Below, piece by piece: positions 24,580 through 35,839 of a stretch of DNA of 64,000 bases. A program made the translations under genes and the position numbers. Within the stretch, counting starts at the first letter, position 1. The number at the start of each line of letters is the position of its first letter. This stretch comes from Ignelater luminosus (Eukaryota; Arthropoda; Insecta; Coleoptera; Elateridae): the NCBI GenBank assembly GCA_011009095.1, contig VTPC01000874.1, forward strand, positions 389,094-453,093. The letters are read 5' to 3'. The notes beneath the pieces are model-generated. The model was not told the origin of the DNA, searched no databases, and was given only the letters and a program-made list of their open reading frames with translations.

Positions 24580-25680
24580 TCACAAATATGTTGCAAATTC
24601 CAAAAATCGAATAAAACGTAAGGTATTCCATTTAAAAAAATTAATCCCATCTTTCAACAAGAATCCATACTCATCTTCTATTTCCTTGCCATATCTGCTT
24701 TTTAATCTGCCGTCCCATGAACCATCTTTTATTTTCTTGTGCACAATATCATGCTTCCCTAACCTCATAAGCTCTTCTATTTCTTTACACTCATCTTCTA
24801 ACCATTTCTGATCCATTTTTTGATCTTTTTACCTTTCATGTATCCTAACTCCTTTTCAGCCACTTTCTTTATTTCAAACTTATCTGCATCCCATTTTAAT
24901 TTGGACTGTCATTGCATGGTTTTAGCTTCCTTATTTCCCTTTCCATCTTGTAGCCAATATTTATCTTATTCATACCTTTTAGTTTTTCTAAGTCCCATTT
25001 TCTTGCACTTCTCTCACTCTTTACTCTCTTAAGTCTTATGCTAATCTCTGCCATTAGCAGTACATGGTCGCTGTTTATATCGGCTTCGGGCAATCTACGC
25101 ACATTCTTAATAATATTTCTAAATCTTTCTTCCATCAATATAAAATCTACGTGTTTCCTGTAAAGATCACTTGGCGTTTTCCATGTGTATTTGCTTTTTT
25201 TTGTTTGAACCACGTGTTTACAACTATCATTTTTTTCTCTTTGCAAAGATTCCATCAGCCTTTCTTCTCTCTCATTTACGCTACCAAGACCGTAAGATCC
25301 AACCACTTCTCCCACCACAGCGTTCCAGTCTCCCATTACAATATTACAACTCTCCTGACTTTCTTCTTTCAAGATGTTCTCAATTTTCTTATACACTTCT
25401 TCCACCTCCTTGTCCTCATGGTCACTGGTTGACGTGTAGACTTGAATCACTAGATTGTTCTTTGATATCCCCCTAAACTTCACTGCCATAACCCTATCAC
25501 AGTCAAATATTACTTTCAGGACAAATTTAGCTACTTTTTCTCCTACTAGCACACATATTCCATTCTTGCCTCTTTTGTCGCTACTAAATTAAACTTTAGC
25601 ACCTTCACACTCCACTTCTCCTTGTCCTTTCCATCTAGATTCGCTTATTCCAATCATTCAAGGCTGTTTCTCACAAGTTA
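24580..25680 (-). pseudogene. Non-LTR retrotransposon endonuclease (EEP) relic
   Basis: From 25680 down, the minus strand encodes an exonuclease-endonuclease-phosphatase domain as found at the start of LINE ORF2 proteins: ISESRWKGQGEVE, a stop, then KRGKNGICVLVGEKV, IVMGDWNAVVGE (the GDxN motif), HVDFILMEERF and SDHVLLMAEI (the SDH catalytic motif). The continuous part is 25552-24896 (218 codons). After it the frame breaks and only a Lys/Glu-rich piece (24816-24580) remains; no reverse transcriptase follows. Invertebrate copies of this endonuclease are often labelled craniofacial development protein 2-like, which reflects the transposon. Truncated at both ends and inactive. Confidence 0.8.
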
Positions 25681-25689
25681 TCTTCTCAG

Positions 25690-28010
25690 ATTTTCAATAT
25701 TTACTGTACGATGGAAAATATTAGATAGATATTAATCTCAAAAACTGGTATAAATCTAATTTCTCCTATTAACAAATAATTAAATCTTAATTCCTGACAA
25801 TGATAGACATTGATGTGTTACCACTTTTTATGTATCTAGATCCTGTTCACTTGCAATCTTCTTTGCAAAATTCTTATTTCTTAGTGATTTCTGGAAAGGG
25901 TATCTATATATATATTTCAATAAAAATTACAATATCGGAATTTTAAAATATAGAAAACCAATATATAAAATCAATTTAAACATAAGTAAAACAAAATTCT
26001 GAATAAAAACGTTTATTAATATAAATAAAACTTGCAAACTCCGAGGGTTTCAATATAGTACGAAAAGAGAGGGCGTTGAAGGTACTAAAACATTCCAAAA
26101 CATCATTTAAATATACAAGGCGAAGCAAAACATTATAAGAAGTATGGTTCGATACAGATATATTACCATGAAATAATCTGTTAATTGATGACTTTCGCCA
26201 ATAGGTTTGGGTAGTAATCTACAGAGCTAAAAAGGAGGCAGTCACACTTCTGCAAAAGAAAATTAATTTTTTGATGTTTTATCACCACCCAACACCCTGT
26301 AGAGAAAAATAGATTGTTACATTCTCAGGAGAGATAAAAGATCTGTAAATTTAGTTTCTAACTAGAAACCGAAAACAGAGATTTTTTTGGAAGTGAACCA
26401 TAGACTTCTTTAGAAGATTATGAAAACCAAAAACCTGTTCTGCTGTCTTCGCCAAAGAAACAGCAGCTACTTTACATAGTTGGAAAGATCCACCAGCGAA
26501 TAAAAGAAAATACCAGAAGTGCAGCAAAAAGTAAAAACTTCCGACTTGTTGAATGCTTGTCAAGAAAAAGTCTCAGTAGTGCACATTCCTGATGTTAATC
26601 GTCGGTGTAAGAAGAACTTTAGAACAATTTGCAGGTCACAAATAACAAATGACGAGTGCAAGCCATTTTGATTGTCTATTTAGAAAAAAAGTTTTAACAA
26701 GTTTGTTGTGAATTTAGAGACCAAATATGGGAATATTTTGTATATCCTAAAATAAAACACAAATTTCTCGCACTACGATTATCTTACTATAAGAATTTGA
26801 TTCAAATTTGAATTTGAAAGACAAGTAAGCAAAAAATGTAAATTCGTTTTACAACGGTCGGTCAGTCCTTGATTGGATATAACCTAGTCCTAGTTTCATT
26901 GGGTTTAAATACTACTAATTACACGTTCTAACATGTGGGACTTAAATTATGCACTAATAGGCAATATCGAATATTCAAACCATTCACTTTTTTCCTAATA
27001 AACTGTAAATTTGCAAAAAATAGAAAGGTGCAAGTCAATAAGAATACGTGCATGTAGTACTACATAAATTTATTGCTGTGTGCTTGCTTACTACATTACT
27101 GCTACTATCATTTGTTCCACTTTAATGGTAACTGCGTTTTAAACGGTATTACTTTATGGTAGGTATCAAAAGCGTAAGCACTTTCTTCCTATCCTCTATG
27201 CTAGTCACTATAAAATATAATAAAATAGAACGGCTTCATTTACATAAAGAAACATTTTACTAACAGCTCATTTAAGATTCATAAAAATATTAAAGTAAAG
27301 GTCTAGTTGATATGAACCTTCGGGGGTCTTCATGTGCCACTTCTAAAATTTGCAAAGCTGTGCTTTCGTTTTCAAAATTTGTATATATGTATGAGTACGC
27401 GTTACGTAGGTGTTACAATAGTTTGATGGTGGCTCGAGGCAATTACTGACCTCAAATAATTTAAAAATAAAAATAATATTTTCTAAGAGAGAAATCTTAC
27501 AATTCTGATAAAGACTGTAATTTTTTCCGAAGTAAAATTAGAATGCAAATGTTATTACGTTCTCATCAGGGGTTATACTAGCATGTATGATGTATAATGT
27601 GTGACTTTTTCTCATCGCTCGTGGAAAAGCTAGCTAAACATTTATTTTGTTTATAAACATCACGGTTTGTTTTTCTTTCAGTAGTAGTTGATAAAATTCA
27701 CACACTTTCCAATATTTATAATCAGACTTACTATTGAAGTAATGTTTCAAAAATGAATTATAAGATTTAAATTAAATTAAATTAAAAAATGTTAACAGAA
27801 TTATTTATATAAATATGTTCTAATAAATCAATCTAGTAATAAAAGCACAAATCTCAAAATCAAAATTCAAATATAACCAATCTTCTAGGATTGGATGAGT
27901 AAATAATTTGTCAATTTATTCATTCCATAGGTGTAGGATAAATGTAATTCAATGTATTATATTATTAACAAATTACATTTTATTATTAATTTTTAATAAA
28001 ATGCAAGGTG
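25690..28010. other. Gene-poor AT-rich DNA with repeat debris
   Basis: No host exon recognised. A stretch near 26380-26640 shows short coding-like pieces in several frames but no domain I can name. A block at about 26915-26950 (cacgttctaacatgtggga) resembles one at about 31655-31685, so it is probably old repeat. Confidence 0.4.
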
Positions 28011-28017
28011 CTTTAAC

Positions 28018-28094
28018 CAACGAGCGCGTTAGTCGAATGGTTGAGCAGGCCACGTCGCATCTGAGAAGACAGGTTTTCAAATCCCATTGGACAC
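28018..28094 (+). other. tRNA-like sequence (decayed tRNA or SINE head)
   Basis: TTAGTCGAATGG resembles an RNA polymerase III A box, and GGTTTTCAAATCCC about 45 bp downstream resembles a B box (GGTTCRAATCC) with a small insertion. The stretch is GC-richer than its surroundings. The acceptor stem does not pair convincingly, so it is not an intact tRNA; a tRNA-derived SINE fragment fits as well. Confidence 0.3.
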
Positions 28095-28354
28095 CTTATA
28101 ATTATTTTTATTTTTTTTTCAAATTTTTATTTTATCCCTTCTGTTTGCAGTAATTGACTACGCTAACAGTTTATTTTAATAGTAAAAAGCTTTAATAATT
28201 TTACTAATAAAAACAAAATGAAATGTAGTTTTAGAATAACTATTGTTATGGTTACAATAAACAACAACAATAAACAAATCAACATACCTATGACAAACAA
28301 ATAATGAATTCTAACGTTTTTTCTAAGTTCTAAGTCTCTCAGATTCTCTTGAAA

Positions 28355-29210
28355 TTAGTCCAGTCAATGAATGCCCAAAAGTGGATTGTAGAGAACATGG
28401 AAAGGGGGAGAATTTCTCTCTTGAGAAATGTGTTGGGGGTAGTTAGGAGGCAAAGATACTAAAAGTCCCCGCCCCTAGCCCAGCCACTTCAGGGTGAGAG
28501 GGGGGTGGAAAGGTCCCTCTTTTCGGTTTCTTGCTTATAACTCGGAAACGGTACGTCGTACGGTAAAACGTATTCCTTACAAAATAAAAGATAATTCGGT
28601 TTCCTACAAGAATGTTTATATTCATTTTTTTCCTATGTGTGATAGTTTCCGAGATATTCGCCAACACAAATCTGTAATTTTTGAAAAACTTTTTTGCCTT
28701 GCATTTTTCGTCGAAGTTGTCCAAAAACTTCAAATTGCTGTAACCTCTGACCTGTAGAAGATAAATTAGTAAATACACATATTTCTAAAGAGGACTGAAT
28801 GTTCTACAACTTTCTGTCTGACGACTTTTCTGTAAAACATAAGGCTGAGGAGTTAGAAGGACAAGTTTGACGAAAAATGTGAGGCAAGAAAAAGTTTTTC
28901 GAAAATTTTCGATCTTCGCTGGCGAATATCTCGGAAACTGTAACACATAAAAAGAAAATGAATATAGATAGTCTTGTAGAAAATTTAATTATCTTTTATT
29001 TTATAGGGAATACTTCTTATCGTACGACGTAATAGTAGTAGTATAGTAATAAGAAAGAAACCGAAATGAAGGACTTTTCCACCCCCCTCTCTCTTAAGCG
29101 GTAGGGCTAGGGGCGGGGATTTTTAGTATATTTGCCTCCCAACACATTCTCCAGGAGAAAAATTCTCCCCCTTTCCATGTCCTCTATAACCCCTTCGTTG
29201 ACTGGACTAA
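28355..29210. mobile_element. Foldback element with arms of about 390 bp
   Basis: The outer left end (ttagtccagtcaa, 28355 on) is inverted at the outer right end (ttgactggactaa, to 29210). Matching continues inward: catggaaagggggagaattt at about 28397 pairs with its inverse at about 29160, gtccccgcccctagccc at about 28465 with its inverse at about 29105, and further blocks including the TCGTACGACGT-like segment and the atattcgcc...gtttccgag segment. Only the central tens of bases lack symmetry. RNA read through this would form a long hairpin. Several open frames here are products of the symmetry and show no domain. Confidence 0.85.
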
Positions 29211-29214
29211 ATGT

Positions 29215-30400
29215 AGGTTACAAGTTTGACCGTTATCTCAAGTCCGTGAGCGCAGAACATTCTGAGATAACATGCTCAGCCATGTTTACTAATACTGGTG
29301 TTTCCACAACGAACAGTTTATTTCTTCTAATAACGGTATGCTGTGGTGTCTAGACAAAAACGTGTTTCTCCTAGTGTTTTAGCCAATCCAAACGTGATAA
29401 AATGCATTTGATTGAAGGATCTTTACTGAAAACGTCCCGTCAAAGCAGATTAAGCATACCCTGTTTGCTACATATTTATTGTACCGTAAAGCTTGCCATA
29501 TAGCATACATTTCGGCTGTGTGGCTTCGTGATAGGAGCTTTCTGCTGGATGATATTTCTACTAATGTGTTGTGTCTTTATACCACAAAATAAGTCGAATT
29601 GAATATCATTTTATTCACAACAATGTACATCTATGTCACAGTTAAGAAACAAAAGCATTATACATGCGTAATTAAGGGCAAGGTTACATGTCGTATGAAT
29701 CATTATTACGCATCAGCGGTAGTGTATACATTTTTACTGACGGTACATTTTAAATATGAATACAACATAATGGTATCATACGCTTTCTCTAGATCGAAGA
29801 ATCGAAGAAGACTGCAACATCTGGTCTATGGTGGATCTGTTTTACCTAAAACCTATTTAGAAAGGGGATAGAAAAGCTCGAGTTTTCAGGTACCAGATTA
29901 ATCTATAGTTCACCATCTTCTCTAGAAGTTTACCCAAACAACAGGTAAGAGAGATAGGTCGGTAACTAGTGGGCGAGCTAAGATCTTTACCTGTTTTCGG
30001 GAGGGGAATAATAATGGCCTCTTTCCAAGCAGAAGAATATTTGTGAGTCGATCAGATGGGGTTATATCGTAGCCCCAGGTGGCGATTTACTTAAAGTGCG
30101 CAGAGCATTTTCTAATTCCACCATGGAAAAGCGGACATTATACGACATGTCCTCCGAGTCGGGAAAATGAACAGCATTTCCAGATTTAGGTACATTATTG
30201 GTATTACGACTACTGCCAGTATTTCCGCTGTTGCTTGCCGGTCAGGTACCAGTCCGTCTTGAATTTGTAAAACGGGGCAGAAACGAGATCTCTTACCACA
30301 CGACGACTTAATTTTCGACCAGATTTCGTGAGCAGAAGCGTCTGATCCAATGGATGAGTGATTTTCGGAGAGTGGGGGTTGAGTATAAACGTAAACGAAA
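29215..30400 (-). pseudogene. Jockey-type LINE ORF2 relic (RT and RNase H parts)
   Basis: Read on minus, about 30040-29870 encodes SSAWKEAIIIPLPKTGKD followed by SPTSYRPISLTCCLGKLLEK, the signature entry of Jockey/R1-type reverse transcriptases. Further on, about 29560-29480 encodes SHTAEMYAIWQA, matching the second catalytic block of the linked RNase H, and about 29330-29250 an ECSALTDLR-like piece from the C-terminal part. Large parts of the palm domain are missing between these, and stops and frame changes are frequent, so this is a deletion-rich dead copy. Confidence 0.65.
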
Positions 30401-30589
30401 AAGGTGTGTGTACCATTTGATAGGAGATACAAAGCTACGAAACTTTTCAATTTGAACAATCTCGATATCTACCGTCAAATTGCAGAAGAAAAGAAAAATA
30501 TTTGTTAATAAATAAAATGAAAAGAACCTCATTTTGTAGTATTGAATAATTGCGGTTGTCTTGTTATGTGGCGGCTTCAAATTCCTCAC

Positions 30590-30760
30590 AAAGTTAGGTG
30601 ATTTTTGAATTTTTCTGAAGATTTATAACATTTACTATGCTTTCTGACGATATGTTTTACTGTTGTGGCAATAGTGTGATCACCCCCAAACTAGTTTATT
30701 TAAATTTACAATAAAGGTCGCGACCATCGTGTTTTTCTTATTATCTGCACTGCTGAAAAT
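30590..30760. repeat. Dispersed repeat, copy 2
   Basis: Second, diverged copy of the block described at 22613-22790, in the same orientation, including gaagatttataacatttac, gttgtggcaatagtgtgatc and aaggtcgcgacc. Confidence 0.6.
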
Positions 30761-31308
30761 GATGTGAGGTTAACGTTTCAAACGCGTGTTGCGTGAACCA
30801 GCGTGAATTTCTTAAATGTACTGTCATAAACTACTTTCTTATGGTACTACCCATGCAATCTGCGTCACAAAGACCGACTGTGCTTAAAAAGAAGGCAAAA
30901 ATCTGTATTTGAAGCTTAAATTTTTTTATAAAAAATGATAAATATTGACAATACAGAAGTATAATGAATGGATAGTAGGGTTCGTTCATGTGGAGTTTTC
31001 AAATCATCTGTGGTAAGTTAACAAAGGTTTTTACATGGTTTGTAGTACTATTCGGAACAATTGACAGTAAACAACCGGTTTTAGATGTGTAAATGTAAAC
31101 TTTTAATTGTTCCTAATAGTATCTTTGTTTACCCACCAAAGTAGTCACGTGCTAGATGGACTCTATATCTCCATGTACATATGTGTATATAACCTAGAAT
31201 TTTGACTTTTTTGTTTTTTTTTACCAAAATAGAAAGAGGCAAAAAATGTATATCTCCCAAAATTCGATTTAACCTAGAAGGAAATAGATTCTGACATCCA
31301 TATCTCAA

Positions 31309-31368
31309 CTCTAATATTGACAAAGTTAGATCTTGGGACTCTAATATTGACAAAGTTAGATCTTGGGA
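31309..31368. repeat. Perfect 30-bp tandem duplication
   Basis: The 30-base unit starting ctctaatattgacaaagtta occurs twice back to back (31309-31338 and 31339-31368) without mismatch, and a partial third start (ctcta) follows. The lack of divergence suggests a recent slippage or repair event. Confidence 0.9.
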
Positions 31369-31513
31369 CTCTAGTCTTGCCGATACTTCTTGTGCATATC
31401 CAATGCCCCGTTTGTCAGTAAATTTCATGCCACGATTTTTGAAAGTGCCACACTGTAGTGAATATAACAACAAGATTTCTGCAGAGGCACATGCTTACAA
31501 GTTATGCCTTCTA

Positions 31514-31883
31514 TACAATGTCATTTGAAAAGGAGGGAACACTCAATAACTTTTTTATCTTGCGATTTACAAAACAACGGTTAAATAGTTTATTGTCTAT
31601 GAGCATGTGTACAATTTGACGAAATTTATTAATTCAGCGTTATTATTAATCATTGTTACTACACACTCTAACATGTGGAATCAAAAAATGTCACAAAAAA
31701 TACAGGGTGTCATTTAAAAAAACCAAAGTTCCGGTTTAGCCGGAAATGCAAACGCATATTTGAAAGTGCCACCAAATAGCACACATGCTCATAGACAACA
31801 AACTATTTAACTGTTGTTTTGTTAATCGCAAGATAAAAAAGTTATTGAGTGTTCCCTTCTTTTTGAATGACACTGTATACGAA
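31514..31883. repeat. Inverted pair of about 98-bp repeats
   Basis: The block 31514-31612 (atacaatgtcatttgaaaag through ctatgagcatgtgt) recurs inverted at about 31785-31883, with a spacer of roughly 170 bp. The second copy also forms the right end of a short tacagggtgtcatt...aatgacactgta MITE starting near 31702. Two nested or fused copies of one MITE family is the simplest reading. The minus-strand frame crossing it shows no domain. Confidence 0.75.
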
Positions 31884-32099
31884 ATATATAAGTGTTTTCT
31901 CGCCCATATAGTAAGTATGCTTGCTTTAGAAAGTAAGACATTATCGCAAAACTTAATGACGTCAAACCATACTTCCCAGTAACTGCAGCGTGCGCTGCTT
32001 TTTAGGAGAGTAAAGTATAGCAACGTATATTCATCTCACTTGTGTTGCATGCTATCACATCAAATGCTTTCTTGTGATTACTGTAGCTTACTTTTCTTA

Positions 32100-33420
32100 T
32101 TCTCGCGTCAACTGTTAACTTCGAGTGCGCGACGTCCCAACAGTGACGCACCATCATGCTACAACTAGTGACACAAACTATTAACTTTACCTTTCGTAGT
32201 AAGCTCTCGGGAAGGCGCCTTATATACTATTTTTGTTTTCTGAACGCAACTCAACAATTCTGTTGCTCTCCCAAAGACGCTTCCTCTGGCTCCCGGACCA
32301 TAGATCGCACGGTTTTTAAACTGGGAAGCGCACTTCTCTTGTGCTAAAGTAAAAAAGCCAAATATTTGCGAAAACACGTGATGCTGGACGTAACTTTATT
32401 TTTTGTGCAAACACACTGTTATTGCATCGAATTGGGTATCTTTTTATAGCAAAAGAACATTGTAAATGTAATGAAGATCGCGAAAAGAATCAAGTCTCCA
32501 CTGCATAACAAAATTTTGATGAAATCTAGCGCCATCTGTTGGTTGATGATTTTCCCCTATTAATAAGGTAGCTTTAGCAGTAATTGCTAGAGGGAGGAGA
32601 CTAGTTACTTTTCTTAATGAATTTTTTTTATAAATTATATTTAGAATTATAAAATAGATTGTTATGTTTAAGTTCGTTCTAAATTTAGGTGATCCAACAA
32701 TTAACTTCCCTGGCAAACTGCTAAAATCGAAAAAAATCTAAACAAAAACATGAAAAAAATAATGGAAAATGTGAGAAAAGCCAATATAACTTTAACAGTT
32801 GGCAATATAGAAATTAATAATGTTAATAATAATAATAATAATGCATGGAAGTGGCTAAGCATACACCTTATAGAAAAGTTTTATTACGTTCTCAATTTTT
32901 TGCGCAGTTTCTGTCCAGATAATTATAAAAAATAGCTATTATAATTAAATGCCCCGTCTAACAACAAATTTGTATTAATACAGCTTAACAAAAATGCTCA
33001 ATATCGCTTACAAAAAGATGCATATCCACTACCCAGCTAGTAACTTTTATATTTTAAATGAAGATGTTGGTATTGACGGCAATTACCCGCAAACGCGTCC
33101 GGTAAAGATTTGGCAAGGTCGGATTGTAAATGCATGTTTGCGAAAAATATACCGGTTGTTGTTGCTTTGTATTAATAGATTTTTACTTTTATAGTAAGTT
33201 TCAACATTAAAAGTTCGTTTGTAAGTTTCAATTCCATTCAGTACAATATACTTCACGTAAAACATTTGTTCAGTTGAAGCTGCTTTTAATAGTTTAGTTG
33301 ACATGAATAAAGCTGTGTTATTATAATAATACATAATCATTTTCGTACGGTTTCAAGTGTTTGGGATATTAATTATTGATAAGTCCGATAATAGAACTTA
33401 TTGTTCTTATGAAGTGGTAA
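32100..33420. other. Region upstream of PABPN1
   Basis: About 32110-32345 is less AT-rich than its surroundings and holds a ttatatacta TATA-like match near 32220; I cannot tell whether it is a repeat or a promoter. The rest is AT-rich with an AAT simple repeat near 32820-32842. No exon recognised. Confidence 0.35.
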
Positions 33421-33470
33421 TTAAATAGTGATTTAAGACGGTTAAAGTAATTGAACGCGTTTTCTAGGTT

Positions 33471-34401
33471 ATGGCGGAAAATGAAGACCTTGGTTTAGGT
33501 TCGGAAGAACACTTAGATGCCTTAGATGAAAACGGTGTGAACGACGAAGCATTATTAAATGATACAGATGGAGATGGTGGTGGTGGAGATGATCCAGAAT
33601 TAGAAGCGATTAAAGCCCGTGTAAGGGAAATGGAAGAGGAAGCGGAAAAGCTTAAGCAGTTACAAAACGAAGTTGATAAGCAGATGAATATGGGAAGCCC
33701 ACCTGGTTTAAGTAAGTTAAATCATTATATCAAAATTAATTTGTGATTTAGTGCAGGACAATATAAACAAATAATCTCAATTAATTGGATATTTCAGCAA
33801 GTCCTTTAAACATGTCATTAGAAGAGAAAATGGAAGTGGATAACCGGAGTATATACGTAGGAAACGTTGACTATGGAGCAACAGCTGAAGAATTAGAACA
33901 GCATTTTCATGGTTGCGGTTCAATAAATCGAGTTACAATACTTTGTAATAAGTACGATGGGCATCCAAAGGGATTTGCTTATATTGAATTTGGAGATAGG
34001 GATTCCGTTCAAACTGCAATGGCGATGGATGAGTCAATATTTAGAGGGAGACAAATTAAGGTTAAATTTTTTTTAATATGTACTAAATTTTATTCTGTGA
34101 AATTGTTTTTTTGTAGAGGTTTGATTTAAACAGTATGCTATTAATAAACTATTTATTCATACAAAGGTAATGCCAAAGCGAACGAATCGACCAGGTTTAT
34201 CTACTACCAACAGGCCACCAAGAGGGATGCGCTTTCGTGGGGGAGGTCGAGGAGTTGTCACGCGTGGTAGCTATTACGGAGGGTTTAGACCTACCCGCAG
34301 GCCAAGGTAGTTCGTTAATAATATCTGCTCGTAAATCTTTTGTTAAATACTGTTTGTGTTTCAGAAGCTACAGGCGGGGAGGCTATTTTGCTCCATACTA
34401 G
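33471..34401 (+). CDS. Pabp2: Nuclear poly(A)-binding protein (PABPN1/Pabp2)
   Basis: Four exons: 33471-33711, 33798-34060, 34167-34306 and 34365-34401, all with GT-AG introns of 58-106 bp, joining in frame to about 226 residues, close to the fly orthologue. Parts in order: an acidic N-terminus; a coiled coil ([20 protein letters not shown], about residues 45-72); one RRM (about 98-175) with RNP2 IYVGNV and RNP1 KGFAYIEF; a [13 protein letters not shown] linker; and an Arg/Gly-rich tail ending YFAPY. This is the nuclear protein that binds growing poly(A) tails, stimulates poly(A) polymerase with CPSF and sets tail length. The long alanine run of mammalian PABPN1 is absent, as in insects generally. 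A tttctag acceptor lies three bases before the start codon, so the 5' leader may be spliced right up to the ATG. Identity is very secure. Confidence 0.97.
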
Positions 34402-35480
34402 TAGGGGTATTGATCTCCAGTGCAGGTTTTTATACCTTTCACTGATTCACTTTCATTCATAAAAACACCTGTATTTTGCCAAATCATTGGTTTTTTAAAA
34501 ACAGAAAAAAAGCACAAGACAAAAAAGAAAAAAAAAGTGATTACCAGAAAAGAAAAAAATATTAGGAACTTTTATAATTTTAGTAACTGAAGTTCATAGC
34601 AGTGACAAAATATCTATTTTAAATAATAATGCCTTATAGAGAATGTTTCAATATTCAGGATATTCAGCTGAGGAATATTTCCTCTGGAGATCTTCCCTAT
34701 TCATTTTTTTGTTGTACAAACTTGTTTTTAAAAGTCTTGATAATCGTTATTGAAGCAGTCTCTATAATAATTGTATAATTGAAGAAGTGTGTGTGTGTGA
34801 ATGTTAATTTTCTTTTCAAATAAGCATAATTGAAATAATTGTGTTGATATCAGTTTCATCTATCGTTTTTTTCCATTTCAGTTTTTTTTATATTTTTTAC
34901 ATAACTGCCTGATATTAAAGAAAAAAAAAATGTTCAAATTGATAGTTGCATCAAAATTCTGTATATAAGGAAATCATGAGGTAAATTTTAAAAGATGTGT
35001 ATTAAAAAAAAAGATTAACTGATATAAATGCAACTAACAATTAAAATTTTGAATAATTCAGGTGAAAAACACAAAAACAAATCATTTTGCTTTGAAATTC
35101 GTTTGGCAAACTTTAGTTTTTTTTCTTATTTTGCTGTATTTAGTATCATTTATTGTGTTAATCGATGATTTCATCACTATTTAATGTTGTGTAAGATTTA
35201 CAGGTACCATCGTCCTGTGCTTTTCAGGGGTTCCATAAACTCCATTGATCGTTAATTTTTAAAAAAATATATACATTCTTAAGAAAAGTAATGATCAAAA
35301 AAGAAAATGTAAAAATAGAATGTGGTATTAAGTTAATAATAAAAGTATCGCAATGTATGGTATTTCTTATTCAAGTCTTTTTATACGATGATCTTAGTAT
35401 AAAAGGAAAATAAACCTGACACGAAATGTTTTATTTTTAACGAGTTCTTTTAAGTTTATACTTACAATTAAAGCTGGCTT
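34402..35480 (+). other. Probable PABPN1 3' UTR
   Basis: AT-rich sequence without open frames follows the stop codon. AATAAA hexamers occur at 35338-35343 and 35409-35414, which would give a 3' UTR of about 1 kb. A GT dinucleotide run sits at about 34787-34798. Which poly(A) site is used cannot be decided from sequence. Confidence 0.45.
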
Positions 35481-35489
35481 TTTGACAAC

Positions 35490-35830
35490 ACATACAGGGT
35501 GATTCAAAAGGTGTAGACAAAACTTGAGGAGCTTATTAAACAAGCGATTTGGAGTAAAAAATTATAGTGTACCTATAGCTGAGTTTCAAGGATTACTGAG
35601 ATAATGAGGAGAAACTGTTTATGTGGTATACTAAATCGTAAAAAATAACTAGTTAACAGAAAACAATAAAAAGCAGATAAAAATCACAATGATTGTTCAA
35701 AGTGGTTGCCATTATGTTGTATGCATGCTTCACATTGATGAACAAGTGAATTCTATGCATTGCGCAATTGCTTGGGCCATTGATTAAATTGCTGCAGCAG
35801 TCTATTTATTAAATGTTCTTGACTTTTGAT
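35490..35830 (-). pseudogene. Mariner-like transposase 3' fragment with transposon end
   Basis: The minus strand around 35800-35690 reads LQQFNQWPKQLRNA, a stop, then CEACIQHNGNHFEQ, which matches the C-terminal end of DDE_3-type transposases (CxACIxxNGxHFE). Just beyond it, acatacagggtgattcaaaa at about 35489-35508 is a typical terminal-repeat start. Only the 3' end of the element remains. Confidence 0.6.
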
Positions 35831-35839
35831 TGGATTTGG

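Noticed and set aside
24820-25476. Plus-strand frames rich in Phe, Ser and Leu
   Set aside because: Antisense shadows of the endonuclease relic on minus, whose catalytic motifs are recognisable.
28443-28778. Overlapping open frames on both strands of the foldback
   Set aside because: They mirror each other because of the inverted repeat; no domain seen.
31736-32023. Open frames on both strands at 31.7-32.0 kb
   Set aside because: They fall in a MITE and its inverted copy and show no motif.
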